Source: Ridgeia piscesae
Taxonomy: Eukaryota; Annelida; Polychaeta; Sabellida; Siboglinidae
Assembly: GCA_025642075.2 (NCBI GenBank)
Contig: JAODUO010000053.1
Coordinates: 2,085,001-2,149,000 of the forward strand
Reading direction: 5' to 3'
DNA length: 64,000 bases
In this document: positions 24,277 to 36,969 of the stretch, piece after piece
Layout: every line of letters begins with the position of its first letter
Numbering within the stretch: the first letter of the stretch is position 1
Notes under the pieces: generated by a model
What the model was told of the DNA's origin: nothing
What the model saw: only the letters and a program-made list of their open reading frames with translations
The model's database searches: none
Made by a program: the position numbers and the translations under genes

Positions 24277-24345
<69 letters not shown>
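24198..24345. repeat. (TA)n array
   Basis: Two long TA runs. Confidence 0.95.
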
Positions 24346-24354
<9 letters not shown>

Positions 24355-24364
24355 GCATTTTGAA

Positions 24365-24640
24365 GCATTTTGTTGACGCGTCTGCATGATTGATGTGTTA
24401 GCCCTCGACTCGTACAGTTCCAAGACCTATGACGTATAATGACGTTATCGCACGTGCGACGTAGACCGTAGCGCCATTCGTCTCTATTGATAGGCGTTCT
24501 TATCCAGAAACCATCGTTAACCCTTCATGTGTCGATTTCTCAGTCGGATTCTTGTTTATTAATGTGCTATCTTCTGGTCTAAGATGTTGTTTTCTGTTGT
24601 CGCGTAACCTACGCGAGCGGATTTATTTACGGAAGACACA
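24365..24640 (+). repeat. About 280-bp interspersed repeat, copy A
   Basis: Roughly 90 percent identical by eye to 25371-25648, sharing GACGTATAATGACGTTATCG, GATAGGCGTTCTTATCCAGA and CCTACGCGAGCGGATTTATT. No coding content. Confidence 0.85.
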
Positions 24641-25136
24641 TGGGTGATTTTCCACTGGATAGTTGGACATTTTTATCTGAGTATATTAATTTTACTACTA
24701 GACCTATGCAGGGTTTTTAAGAGACGGGAGTGATCAGTCTCGCTATATGCCAGTAAATTTGTTTTTCTGAACTGAAAAAGTGGGGGGCTTCTATGCTGTC
24801 CCCCTCAGGCTGAAAAGTGGGGGACGCGTCCCTCTCGTCCCCCACCGACCGGCGCCAATGACAATTACCAAGTATAAGTAGACAGACACCGAAAGAGCGA
24901 ATGTGCACTAACTGGCCTGCTGTGTACCTAAGAAACGGGGTTTCAATTAGCCAAGGTTTGCATGAGTGGAGGGGCGTGGGGATATGTCCGGAACAAACGA
25001 GTGCACTGGTCAACGGTCAGACGCAATAACATTAGTGACATGCGTACTTATCAACCGTCTGTCTGATACGTCGTGTACCTAGCAAGCATGTCAATTAACC
25101 CTGTCAAACAGTCGCACGCACGCCCCTACGTCTTAG

Positions 25137-25264
25137 GGAGAGGGAGAGGGAGAGGGAGAGGGAGAGGGAGAGGGAGAGGGAGAGGGAGAGGGAGAGGGAG
25201 AGGGAGAGGGAGAGGGAGAGGGAGAGGGAGAGGGAGAGGGAGAGGGAGAGGGAGAGGGAGAGGG
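25137..25264. repeat. (GGGAGA)n hexanucleotide, about 21 copies
   Basis: Pure AGGGAG units. Regularly spaced GGG runs fit a G-quadruplex motif on the plus strand. Confidence 0.97.
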
Positions 25265-25370
25265 AATAATCAATATTCACAAGGTTAATTGCAGTAAATA
25301 AACAAACTTCCGTTATTGCTGCGACGGTGGCGCCACCGTGTGTTTCACCATTCTAACATCAACGTTCATA

Positions 25371-25648
25371 GCATTTTGTTGCCACAACACAACTGCGTGA
25401 TAGATGTGTTAGGACTCGTACAGTTCCAGGACCTATGACGTATAATGACGTTATCGCACGTGCGACGTAGACCGTAGCGGCATTCGTCTCTATTGATAGG
25501 CGTTCTTATCCAGAACGCATCGTTAACCTTTTACGTGTCGATTTCTCAGTCGGATTCTTGTTTATTAATGCGTTATCTCCCGGTCTAATATGCGGTTTTC
25601 TGTTGTCGCGTAACCTACGCGAGCGGATTTATTTGCGGAACAGACATA
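25371..25648 (+). repeat. About 280-bp interspersed repeat, copy B
   Basis: Direct-orientation partner of 24365-24640, about 730 bp downstream of it. Confidence 0.85.
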
Positions 25649-25753
25649 TTTGTCTAGCTACAAGTGTATTTACCTTTAATGTGTTGTGTACATCCTTCTT
25701 GACTTAGTCGAGTCTTATGTTAGACAATTTTCCTGCATCATCTTGTCTTTTGT

Positions 25754-26976
25754 AGACCTGCCACATTTTTGGATGGCAATCCGTATTTTTGACCTACATT
25801 TCTGTAAGAATCCCTATCAATCCGTATCACTAATCAGATCTTCCCGTTAACTGGCCTAAGTTATTGAGGCCTTTTCAAAGCGATTTTTCCACGTTTGTCT
25901 CGACGTTTTTTCGATGTGTGTGTTTGGAATGTCATTCTGCCTCACTCCCCTAAAAAGAAGTCAGATTTTTTAAAATTGTGTTTTAGATCAATTTAATGCC
26001 GTCGAGTCGTCGTAAATAAGCCGATGTCACAAGGCGCGGGCAGTTAGCGCTCCCAGGCGCACTGGGGCCTCAAAGTCCGGCATGGCGAAGTCGAAATAAA
26101 AAACAATTATAGCCATATTTTATAAATTTATGCTAAAACAAATATATCTGCATTATATAGAATAAAAAATAATGATGTAGCCTTAATTTTGGGGCATATC
26201 CGCAAATCGCAAAACATCGCCTTTGCGGTCGTGGTGTGTCTGGGGAGCGCTAACTGCACACGCCCAGTGACATCTGCTTATTTACGTCGACTCGACGACA
26301 TTAAATTGATTTAAACACAATTTTTTTTATCTGACTTCGTTTTAGCGGGAGTGATGCAGAACAACATTCCAAACACATACACATCGAAAAAACGTGGTAA
26401 GACCGTTTTGAAAAGGCCCTAATAATTTAGGCCAGTTAACTGGAAGATTACCGTAGTTTTATTCACATCAGCACATTTAAACTGCGTACCGCAAAACAGA
26501 CAGTGTCATCAAATAATGACAATTTATTTCAGCAGTTCGCGCGTATATCGAAGTTTCACTGACAAGCGTCAACAGTTTGAAATCAGAAATGCAGACGATT
26601 TCGTTGGTTGGCGTCGAGCTCCATTTCTTGTACTAATTTTCATAATCGTCACGCGCCTGCCTCGCGCCTCGTTCCCACCCGTTGAGTCATCTACCGCAGT
26701 ATCCATATCAGAACAACAAATTACCAGTGCGCCACCTATTACGCGCTACAATAAACTAATCAGTGGTTTAGTTCGTTCGTTTCGAATCGATATACTTAGT
26801 CACTAACAGTAAACGATTATTCCATTATGCTGTATAGTTTTGTGACGCGTACAAAGAAAAAATAATTTCTCCATAATTTTTAAAAAATCCGTATCCAAAT
26901 GGAGTACGGCCGTATCACTTAAAAACCCGTCAAAATCCGTATCGGATACGGGTAATCCGTATCATGTGGCAGGTCT
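25754..26976. mobile_element. 1.2-kb non-autonomous TIR element with inner foldback
   Basis: The 13-bp TIR AGACCTGCCACAT at 25754-25766 is exactly inverted at 26964-26976. Flanking TCTTTTGT and GCTTTTGT form an 8-bp target duplication (7 of 8), which fits hAT-like elements. Inside, 25838-26055 and 26240-26450 form a second, long inverted repeat. No transposase is seen. Confidence 0.75.
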
Positions 26977-27234
26977 GCTTTTGTATGGCATTTGATACAC
27001 CAGTTCTGTCCGACTGGCTGCACTTTATCCATTGAGTGTATCAGCAGGCGCCTGTATTGCAGGGTCGGTTAGCTGGTGTTACACGACACCTTTCCACTAC
27101 TCAAGTTTTGTTGCCCGACTAGGTTAGTCCATGGACAGTTTCTACGTTATGGTCTGTGTGTAGTCGGAATGGCACATCCTTCTTATGGCGACCTATTGGC
27201 TGCTTGAGCCTTCGTACAGTACAGTGATGTTAGT

Positions 27235-27590
27235 GTCGAAGTTAACGTAACGTTAACACAGGCCCTCGTGCCATACACGATCGAAGGCTTTCTTGAAGTC
27301 GATGAAGTTATGACACAGGACACGTTGGTGCTGCAGATGTTTCTATACCAGCAGTCTTAAGTTGAAGATTTGTTCTACTCTACTCCTTTGTAGTCGAAAT
27401 CCTGCCTGTTCTTCTGCTAGGACTCCCTCAGCCTTCCCTTTGATTGGGTTCGGAAGAACACTCAGCATCACTTTGTTAGGGTGACTTATTAGACTGATAG
27501 TTCTGTAGTTCTGACATAGTCTCGGGTTTCCTTTCTTGGGGATGGGTATTTTGAGGAATTTGGTCCATTCTCTCTGCCATTGTTTAGTTT
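27235..27590 (-). mobile_element. RTE-like LINE reverse transcriptase fragment
   Basis: The minus strand reads FLKIPIPKKGNPRLCQNYRT, ISLISHPNKVML, EEQAGFRLQRSRVEQIFNLR and HNFIDFKKAFDRVWHEGL. These are canonical RT fingers motifs. One in-frame stop shows decay. Confidence 0.8.
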
Positions 27591-28185
27591 CTCATATCCT
27601 CTGGCAAATTGTATACAGATTAATTGTTATTAAACACGTAAATCTTTTAGTTAATCCAATACAGTTGTCACATCTGACGGCTTCGAGCAACGACATTACG
27701 GAAGTTTCACTAGACTATCTTCTCGGTGAAGTCATGCCTTTTGAATGTTATCCGCAAGATGGCGACACTGGTGTAATAATTTCTCAGTGGGGAGACCGGG
27801 GCTAGTTTTTAAGTTATAACACCGGGATTGATTTGAGCATGTCGCGTGTAATATCACGTGAATCCGTCGACACGTCATAAAGTTACGCCATTTTAAATAA
27901 AAAAGGCACTACCGTACCGGGATAAGCGATGTAACTCATTATGCAACAAATATGTAATAAGGCAGGCATTTAATTATGCAACAATTATCTGCGGGAGATA
28001 TGTGGGGACCTTTTGGCATGACGAAAGTTTCAACCGGTTAAGAAACCCACCCGCAATCTTGAAATGTGTTGTTTTTGTTACAATTAGCTCCGATCTCCCC
28101 TAAATTCACATCTCATCAGGTCTAGTCTAGTGTGTGCGTGTTTTTGCGTGTCTATGTGTGCATGCGCATATGTACATGTGCGTGT
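27591..28185. other. Unassigned DNA
   Basis: No gene or element recognised. Confidence 0.35.
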
Positions 28186-28189
28186 GTGC

Positions 28190-28325
<136 letters not shown>

Positions 28326-28463
28326 TGTATATATGTATATGTACTCCAGGTGGCAGCACCTTACGGTCGATAAGTACATCTGTCACATCGACAGAAAATA
28401 ATTAACGATCACACAAAATCACGCACGCACCCACGGACAGATGTCCAAATGCTCGCAAACGCA

Positions 28464-28518
28464 CACACGCGCACACGACACACACACACACACACACCCA
28501 CACACACACACACACACA

Positions 28519-28588
<70 letters not shown>
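28464..28588. repeat. (AC)n/(CACG)n array
   Basis: ACAC with a central GCAC block. Confidence 0.95.
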
Positions 28589-28590
<2 letters not shown>

Positions 28591-29910
28591 TCGAAGTTGT
28601 TGCAGTAATATGGAGATGACAAGCTGCTCTGTAGGCGAATATCTTACTACAACATCATAAATACGGTGTACAGAAGACAGTCTCGCGCGTATATGAGCAA
28701 AATATAAATGCTGACTTTCAGCGTCGTTTGAGACGATGCAGGAATGGTTGGTTCATTGTATACCGTTAGGCCCTAGGACCCCCTTGACATCGGATGAAGT
28801 TTGTTGTAGCGATTTATTTGCTTTCTCCAAGCCTAGCTTTCTGTAGTCTAGTCAACGTCATCATTGTGCTGAGAAATTGTGTTAGGTGACATTTTTGTAG
28901 TCTCTGTTTTATGTTTTACCTAATTGAATGTTTTGGCCCGCGGAGAGGCAAAGGCACAACATTTGGCCCACGCCTAACCAACGTTTGCTGAACACTACCC
29001 TATGATGTGTCAATCCTACCAATCGGGCTGCTTATGTGTCGTTTTATTACAATCCTCAAGACGTTATCGTTGTGCATCTGTGAGAGCGGTTGTCTTTGAT
29101 TCTCCGTAACCAAGTTGTAAAGCTTATTTTACGCACTAAAATGTTCGTAGCGTACAGACAAAGCTACCATGACGTTGGCTTTGCAACATGACGTTGGCTT
29201 TGCTAGTGAACTTTGATGCCTAAACATATTACTTGGTGAGCACCTGTTTCTCTCAATCAATACAATACCATATGCGATTCTTCACTTAAATAACTAATAC
29301 GACCCAATAACTGCTTGATAGGCTGGTATAATTATTATCTCAGACACGGAGAAATTAGTTTAGAAAAATTCATAATCCTGTATCGGGGCGGGGTCCTACT
29401 ATTAAACGTTATATCGCCATGATAGATCGTAAAGGCTTAAGACGTCAACCTAATATTGGCTTCAGAAATGCCCTTCCTGTCACGACGTACAAGCCTAGCC
29501 GCTGAAGTGTCTGTCATTCATATCGTAATACGTTTAAACCACAGGGGTAACATACACAATTATTTATCAGATACTTTACAACCGGCGCCGTTTAAAACGT
29601 GTGATACTTGTGGTTAAACTTGTCACCACAACGAAATTCTACCCGGAACATTCGTGACAGAAACGAGCCGCGCTCGTGACAAAAGGTGAGAATGACGAGA
29701 GGTCTCGTTACGTCTCCTTTGTGTTGAGTACCATCGGTGCCCTCTAGACGTGGTGACGTCACGTCCTCACAAAGCATGACTACGCCTCGCGCCGGTCGTG
29801 AGGCGGTTTGTAGCAATGGTGGGAATTTTAGTGGTTCGAAATGTTATGACCTTCGCAGACGAACTGTCGACGCAGGGGGTTTACTCCTTTAACACAACAG
29901 TGTCGCTCTC
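28589..29910. other. Unassigned single-copy DNA
   Basis: A 20-bp duplication around ATGACGTTGGCTTTGC lies near 29169-29200. Nothing else recognised. Confidence 0.35.
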
Positions 29911-29912
29911 GC

Positions 29913-30121
29913 GAATCGAATCGAATCGAATCGAATCGAATCGAATCGAATCGAATCGAATCGAATCGAATCGAATCGAATCGAATCGAATCGAATCGAA
30001 TCGAATCGAATCGAATCGAATCGAATCGAATCGAATCGAATCGAATCGAATCGAATCGAATCGAATCGAATCGAATCGAATCGAATCGAATCGAATCGAA
30101 TCGAATCGAATCGAATCGAAT
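29913..30121. repeat. (GAATC)n pentanucleotide, about 41 copies
   Basis: Perfect CGAAT units. Frames on both strands are artefacts. Confidence 0.98.
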
Positions 30122-30230
30122 ATCTATTTGTGCGTTGCTCTCCTGCCGTTTTCTTATTCAACAGCGCGACACCGCGTGTACTAGATATTTGTTTAATAAG
30201 CGTGGTCGCCAGATAGCAAAATAGAAAGAG

Positions 30231-30237
30231 TATAAAG
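30231..30237 (+). promoter_or_regulatory. Possible TATA box before small secreted ORF
   Basis: TATAAAG lies 133 bp upstream of the ATG at 30364. No clear initiator is visible. Confidence 0.25.
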
Positions 30238-30363
30238 CCAAAGGGGTGCATTAGATTATACAAACTCAATGCGTTGAACAAACACCAGTTCTAGGCTACC
30301 ACAAAAAGGAATCACGCTTCGTGCGTGTTCAGTTCAGTTCACTGTCACCGTGTGATATCATTG

Positions 30364-30690
30364 ATGTTTGTGGGGTTCTGTTTTTCTAATTCCATCTTAT
30401 ACTTTGTGACCCTAGTGCTGTCTACAGTCGGAGACGGTCACTCGAGTAAGAGCCTCAACTGTCTCACAAAGACGGTGTTGTCACCTGCCTTACGTGATCT
30501 GAGATGTACCGGCGATTGTTGTACCAACATTGACAACACTTGTTTCATGAATATGAATACAAAGGTGAAGACTGAATGCAAATTGTGGTTTGCACAAAGC
30601 CACATCCTAAACGGCTACAAGTTACAACTATTACAGTTGATTGTTGTACTGAAAGACTTCAGGCATAAAAAGCGGTCTGGTGTAATGTAG
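30364..30690 (+). CDS. Possible single-exon cysteine-rich secreted protein (108 aa)
   Basis: The frame encodes MFVGFCFSNSILYFVTLVLS, like a signal peptide. Six cysteines follow in the tail (LNC, LRC, DCC, TC, EC) before a basic C-terminus. TATAAAG lies at 30231 and ATTAAA about 30 nt after the stop, consistent with a compact gene. I do not recognise the sequence. The frame is short enough to occur by chance, so it is tentative. Confidence 0.3.
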   Translation: MFVGFCFSNSILYFVTLVLSTVGDGHSSKSLNCLTKTVLSPALRDLRCTGDCCTNIDNTCFMNMNTKVKTECKLWFAQSHILNGYKLQLLQLIVVLKDFRHKKRSGVM

Positions 30691-30729
30691 TTTGGCAACT
30701 ACAGACTGCACTAGAAGGGTATTAAAACA

Positions 30730-31590
30730 ATATAAAGTATATATCTATATTAAATATTGAATGGTTGTGAACACTGATATCATTACTTTCTTTAAACTTA
30801 AAGAAGGCAGTATTGTAGAATGAAAATATGCATTACAGTTTAGAAAATACAAATTCTCGGTGAGGACGAAAAATCACTGAAACACACGATCGATTGATTA
30901 TGTCAGTGGTAGCAGTGTGGATATCTCTATAATTAGAACAGGCATTATATATTATGACGTAATCTGCGTAAACAGTTTCACCGTGTGTAGCGAAGCGTAG
31001 ATGAAACACATTAATCACCATGCAGCCAGTATGTCTTATGCAGTGTGCCACTGTCGCGTTGTGTATCCTGTTTCATTGAGAAGTTACATTGAGGAGCCAA
31101 CCGCAGACATTTAAAGTCATTTAACGGTGTAGGCACCAACCGCTGCTTGGCAGAAACTCCGACAATAACGCGGTACCGTGATATAAAAGAAGAATAGCTG
31201 TTGACTCCCAGATATTTCGCAATGTAAACCCGGCATTCGGACTGCGGACGGACGGCATAAACACTCGCTCAACAATGGCGGGCGGAGAGTTATCAGCGGG
31301 AATTGGAAAGGGTATATTTAAGTATTGCTTAGGTGTGTGAGATCTTTTATGGAAGTGTACGCAGAGTAGTCATTAATGAGGCAAGAATATGCATTTTCAT
31401 CGCCTGCAATCCGTATAATTACGTGTTAACCTGAACGCTATTATAAACTGACACTACTTAAACATCCATCTACTCACACACGAAGTGGTCATTTAATGTG
31501 TTTGTCACTTAACCTACAAACAGAATAGATTATGTAATACAATACCACAAACATTTCACATCCATAATTTCTCTTCAGAAACTGGCTACA
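30730..31590. other. Unassigned DNA
   Basis: No gene or repeat recognised. Confidence 0.35.
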
Positions 31591-31592
31591 TA

Positions 31593-32012
31593 CATGTACG
31601 TACATACATACATACATACATACATACATACATACATACATACATACATACATACATACATACATACATACATACATACATACATACATACATACATACA
31701 TACATACATACATACATACATACATACATACATACATACATACATACATACATACATACATACATACATACATACATACATACATACATACATACATACA
31801 TACATACATACATACATACATACATACATACATACATACATACATACATACATACTACACATACGTACATACGTACATACGTACATACGTACATACGTAC
31901 ATACGTACATACGTACATACGTACATACGTACATACGTACATACGTACACACACACACACGCACGCACGCACGCACACACGCACGCACGCACGCACACAC
32001 ACACACACACAC
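31593..32012. repeat. (CATA)n then (CATACGTA)n then (AC)n
   Basis: About 64 perfect CATA units to 31856, then palindromic TACGTACA units to 31950, then AC/GCAC. Confidence 0.97.
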
Positions 32013-33055
32013 ATGATTGAACTCTTTCGGGTCAAAACTGTTATAACACTAACCGTTCTGTACATTCAAAATATCATTCCTGTTGTCCTCAGACAAATCG
32101 TACATTATTCTTCATACCCTTAACCAAAAACTACAACTAAAGGCCCTCATATTGAATACCGATATATTGAAGCGCCTGAAGACAATATAGGCTACGATCG
32201 TCTATCAAATGAGAATGCAAACCCTCTTGCACGTACATAAACACGGCCCCAATGACGTCAATCAAACTTTAGTTTAGACACAGATCGTTGCCCGCAATGA
32301 AAACGTAATCAAAAGTCTCACATACGAATTACGAATGTAATCACAGCTGTTGTAGTTATTCATTCACATTCAATGTATCTGCTGTTTATTAGGATATCAC
32401 TCAGATCAACATTGGTTATGATCATACACCGTATAGCATAGTGATCAACATCATTATTGAGCAATGTCATAAGGGGCAATTATTCATTAACTAAAGCAGG
32501 TCAGTGACGTCAGCATCAAAGTGGTCACGTATCAGTTTATGTGTTTCCCCTGGGTTTTTACATATTTGACATATTTCTTCGGTGTGACGGTACAAGTGAC
32601 AAACAGCGCAGAAACAAGGCCCTCCACTTCGTCACATCTGTGCCTGCTTGGCAGCCTGGCCCCAGCTTAGATGTAATTGTCTTAGTTCTTTTTCTACAGT
32701 TTTCTTACGAGTGTTCTTACATACTCGTGAATTAATAGCCCCGACTACCATGACTATGCTAAATCCATCTAGTGATTGTTTCAAAGCATCTGACAGTTTG
32801 TTGCATGTGTGTTCAGAAAATTATCAAACGTTGACCTGATCTCGATTGTTTTCAACTTGTCGTCGATACGCCGCAGTTCCTGGGTGGTTCGCATTGAAGT
32901 CGCGCAGCAATGAGAATTGGTTGACGACACAAAGGAACATGGGTCTTAGTAACGCAGAGGCACGACTAAGCACATCGCACTGAGGTCTTCAGTTAACGCA
33001 GTACACACGCTGTTTGTCTGGGCGGGTTTGTCCGGGATGTAATTGACGGGTGACA
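32013..33055. other. Unassigned DNA
   Basis: No convincing coding exon or element seen. Confidence 0.35.
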
Positions 33056-33057
33056 AT

Positions 33058-33680
33058 TAGACACACACCACCTCCATACACATACATACCACCTACATAT
33101 CCATACACACACCACCTCCACACACACACTCCACCTCCATACATATACACACAGCACCTCCATACATATACACACCACCCCATACACATAAACACCACCT
33201 CCATACAGATACACAAACCACCTCCATACACACACATACACATACACACACCACCTCCATACACATGCACCACATCTGTCTGTACACACACACACACACA
33301 CACCACCTCCATACACATTCACACACCACCTCCATACATATACACACCACTTCTATACACATATACACCATATACACACCACCTTCATACACATACCACC
33401 TACATACACATTCACACACCATCTCCATACATAATACACACCACCTCCATACACATATATACACCACTTCCATACACATATACACACCACCTCCATACAC
33501 ATACACACACGCACACACATACGTACACAAATACACACACCACCTCTATACACACACACGCGCACGCACGCACGCATGCACGCACGCACACAGACACATA
33601 AATAATACACCAATGCACGCACACACTCATTGTCTCACGCACAAACATAAGCACGCACGCACCTATGCACACGCATAATA
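33058..33680. repeat. CACCACCTCCATACACATA-type minisatellite
   Basis: Irregular units of about 20-40 bp built on CCACCTCCATACACAT and AC runs. Confidence 0.9.
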
Positions 33681-33954
33681 CACACAGTCATAGGTTCGCC
33701 CCGCAAGTACGCGCACTGCTGTATTTTTTTGACATTCGGCCAAGCCATGCTTGGGTGATTTTCCACCTGACTCGCGTGTAAACGTATAATAACTGTGCTG
33801 TCAGTTTTGCTATGTTTAAGTTTATATTCGTCGGTAACCTTTCTGTACTTTTAAACTTTTACTTTAAAGCTATCTCTCGCTCTCTGCTGATCCGTCCATT
33901 CTGCGCTCCATACCCTCCTAGACCTCTTAACCTCCCGCCCTCCCTCGTGCTCGT

Positions 33955-34174
33955 GCCTCCCTGCCTCCCTGCCTCCCTGCCTCCCTGCCTCCCTGCCTCC
34001 CTGCCTCCCTGCCTCCCTGCCTCCCTGCCTCCCTGCCTCCCTGCCTCCCTGCCTCCCTGCCTCCCTGCCTCCCTGCCTCCCTGCCTCCCTGCCTCCCTGC
34101 CTCCCTGCCTCCCTGCCTCCCTGCCTCCCTGCCTCCCTGCCTCCCTGCCTCCCTGCCTGCCTGCCTCCCTGCCT

Positions 34175-34259
<85 letters not shown>

Positions 34260-34286
34260 CCTCCCTCCCTCCCTCCCTCCCTCCCA
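33955..34286. repeat. (CCTCCCTG)n / (CCTG)n / (CCTC)n array
   Basis: Octamer units shift to CCTG and then CCTC tetramers. Confidence 0.97.
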
Positions 34287-34289
34287 CTC

Positions 34290-36810
34290 CATGCTTCCGT
34301 CCCGCCCTCTGTCCGCCCCTCTCTCCACCACCCCCTGCATCCATCCCCTCTTTCCCTTCAATCATCCCGCCTTCCCATCTGTCTATCCCTTCCTCTCCCT
34401 CCCATCCCGTTTACTGGGAAACCTCTGTTTTCCGGCAGGAACTTGACCACTAGACCTACCACATCTGCGTGCGCTTGGTGTTATTTGTGTACAGACACAG
34501 AACTGTTGCGACCTGTTGATTCCGATCTCTGGACGCCTTATCAGATTTTACAGGATTGATCTTCTGGTGTAGATCTTTTATTGGTATACGGGCACCACCC
34601 CCGTTCGTCATGTCATACGAATAGATAACACTGGGTAATAGTGGATAATGAATGGCCCTATAGGCAACACGTCGGCATTAAATGGGTCTTATAGAAAGGC
34701 GACATGTCGGTCAATTGCCCCCTTTTTTTTGGTTTCAGAATGGTGTGTCGTTCACCCACAAAGGACATCTATCAATCTGGAAGCAGGCCGCAATCGACTG
34801 TTTATAATCTGTTATCACACACGTACGCGGTCTTCAGAGACACATTGAACACAAAGCCACACAGCGAACTGTAGACTAGACTAGACTAGCATGCACTTTC
34901 GAAGAAAGTAGGTCATGTTCGTCAAAGAGTGCTATTAAATAGATACTCTGAAATAACCAATGATTTAATTAAATGTTTCAAATGCCAAACAAATGGCGCT
35001 GACAACACAGATGGAAATAAGCTCTAAAATAAACATTGAGGGTCATTGACTTAGCTGAACATTATGTAAACAATAATCTATTCCCTACGTTGTTTTAATT
35101 AGAGTAACAAAAGTAAGAGATATAGTAAAAGCAGAAAATAAATAATTAATATGATGAGAGAGAGGCAGGCTGATAAACGATGACACGATGTTAATACCGC
35201 TTAAGCAATTAATCGAAGAGAGAAATGTGGAAAGGTATAGTTGGTCCTATCCTGCAGTATATATGGATATGCAATGCCTATGTGTAAGGTGAAGACTGGT
35301 AATAGGTAGACGTTATGGGTAACACAACGTGATGTCTACGTTCTGGTCAGATTGTTCATATTCGTGATTCTTATTGATCACCAGAAATGTCCTCCTGTTT
35401 AGCGTGCATAGAATTTAAACAAAGTGACAGTTGTTTTCTACAAAGTACTACAGTTGATGCAGTTCACTAATATGCCATATGGTGCAAGTTGATTCATTAC
35501 CCAAACCCGTGGTTTTATCGGTTGGGGGCAGGCATGTTATTTATTTCTACCAATTATCTCCTGTGTTTCTACGTGTTCTGTCTACCATTGCGCAACCTAT
35601 TGGTGGGTGGCACAGTTGACCGGTATTTAGCAAAGATGTTTGACACTGACTATATCGCATGATGTATTGCGTAAACACAAATGAAGGATCCTACGGTGAG
35701 ACACAAACCGCTGCGTAATTTCGTCACGCGTGGCCGAACAACGCCCTCAGCGCAGCGCTATGCAGCGCTATGCAGCGCTGGCCTGTCTACGGCTAGACAG
35801 GTCAGTAAGCATTTTTTCCGTGGGTTACGGGGCCGTGATCTAGGCGATGATTATTAGTTATATGCTACTCAGATATTTACATTTGATATTCAAACTGATC
35901 AAAATCACACCACGAGAGCGGATTGCATTGGTTTGTGCGATGTATGGGTTAAATGTAAATTCCTTGTTTATTTGTGAGTCCACCAGGGGTTGATTCATTG
36001 GGGAAGTATATTTATATAAATAAACACTACATCACGCTAAGGCCTTCTATCAAGATCCGGATTGGTCACGATGTCTATTCGTACAATGACATCTCATTTT
36101 GGTCAATGTACATTGTGGTCGGACCACAATTACCTTCGTCTCGCTTGGTTTGCTACTAGGACATCCGTTTCTCTTTGCTCGATTATTATTTGTTTATTTA
36201 TAATTTGCTACACCTTTAAATGATACGGATTTCCGAAATGTACGTGCAATTAATACGAACACGTGTGTTCCACTGTGTCAAGGAGAGTAAGTTGACGTCA
36301 ACATATGATACGTTGTACTCCGAAATCTCTTATATAGTCTCATACTGTCTCCAAACAGTGTATCTATGTATGCGTGATTTTTTCAAAATATTGTTTTATT
36401 ATCCTTGCTATATGTATTGAAGTTAACTTAAGAACATGTTTGTCTTAGCCCTATTACGTTTATCAGCCTTTGTTTCTAAATTCCATTCTCCTAACATGGG
36501 CGTTCTGAAGCCTAACGTACCATTTGGTGCATGTTGCTAACTTAAAACAGGTCACTGAGATCAGAATGTTAATTCTAGAAACACATATCGCAAAGACACT
36601 ATTTGACGCGAACATGGTTTTATTCATTGCTACGTGTACGTAGTATTTATAAATTGATGTGTCACCGATGAAGTGTATAGGAGATATACGATTTCCGTGT
36701 TTCTACCGCGACAGGTACAATCATGATCAAACATTAAATAATACACGCGTATAACATGATTTAACGTTAATAAAGAATACATTCTGTGTTACACCACTTC
36801 CAACACTATC
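34290..36810. other. Unassigned intergenic DNA
   Basis: Holds a three-copy GCAGCGCTAT repeat and a TAGACAGG hairpin near 35750-35800. No gene is supported. Confidence 0.35.
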
Positions 36811-36812
36811 AT

Positions 36813-36966
<154 letters not shown>

Positions 36967-36969
36967 ATC

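Noticed and set aside
24390..25646. LTR retrotransposon bounded by the two 280-bp repeats
   Set aside because: Ends can be read as TG...CA, but there is no target duplication, primer-binding site or retroviral coding sequence between them.
29889..30281. 130-aa minus-strand frame with SIRFD repeats
   Set aside because: Translation of the (GAATC)n array plus chance flanks.
31593..32012. CRISPR-like array
   Set aside because: Perfect tandem tetramers without spacers, in eukaryotic context. None of the arrays in the window has unique spacers.
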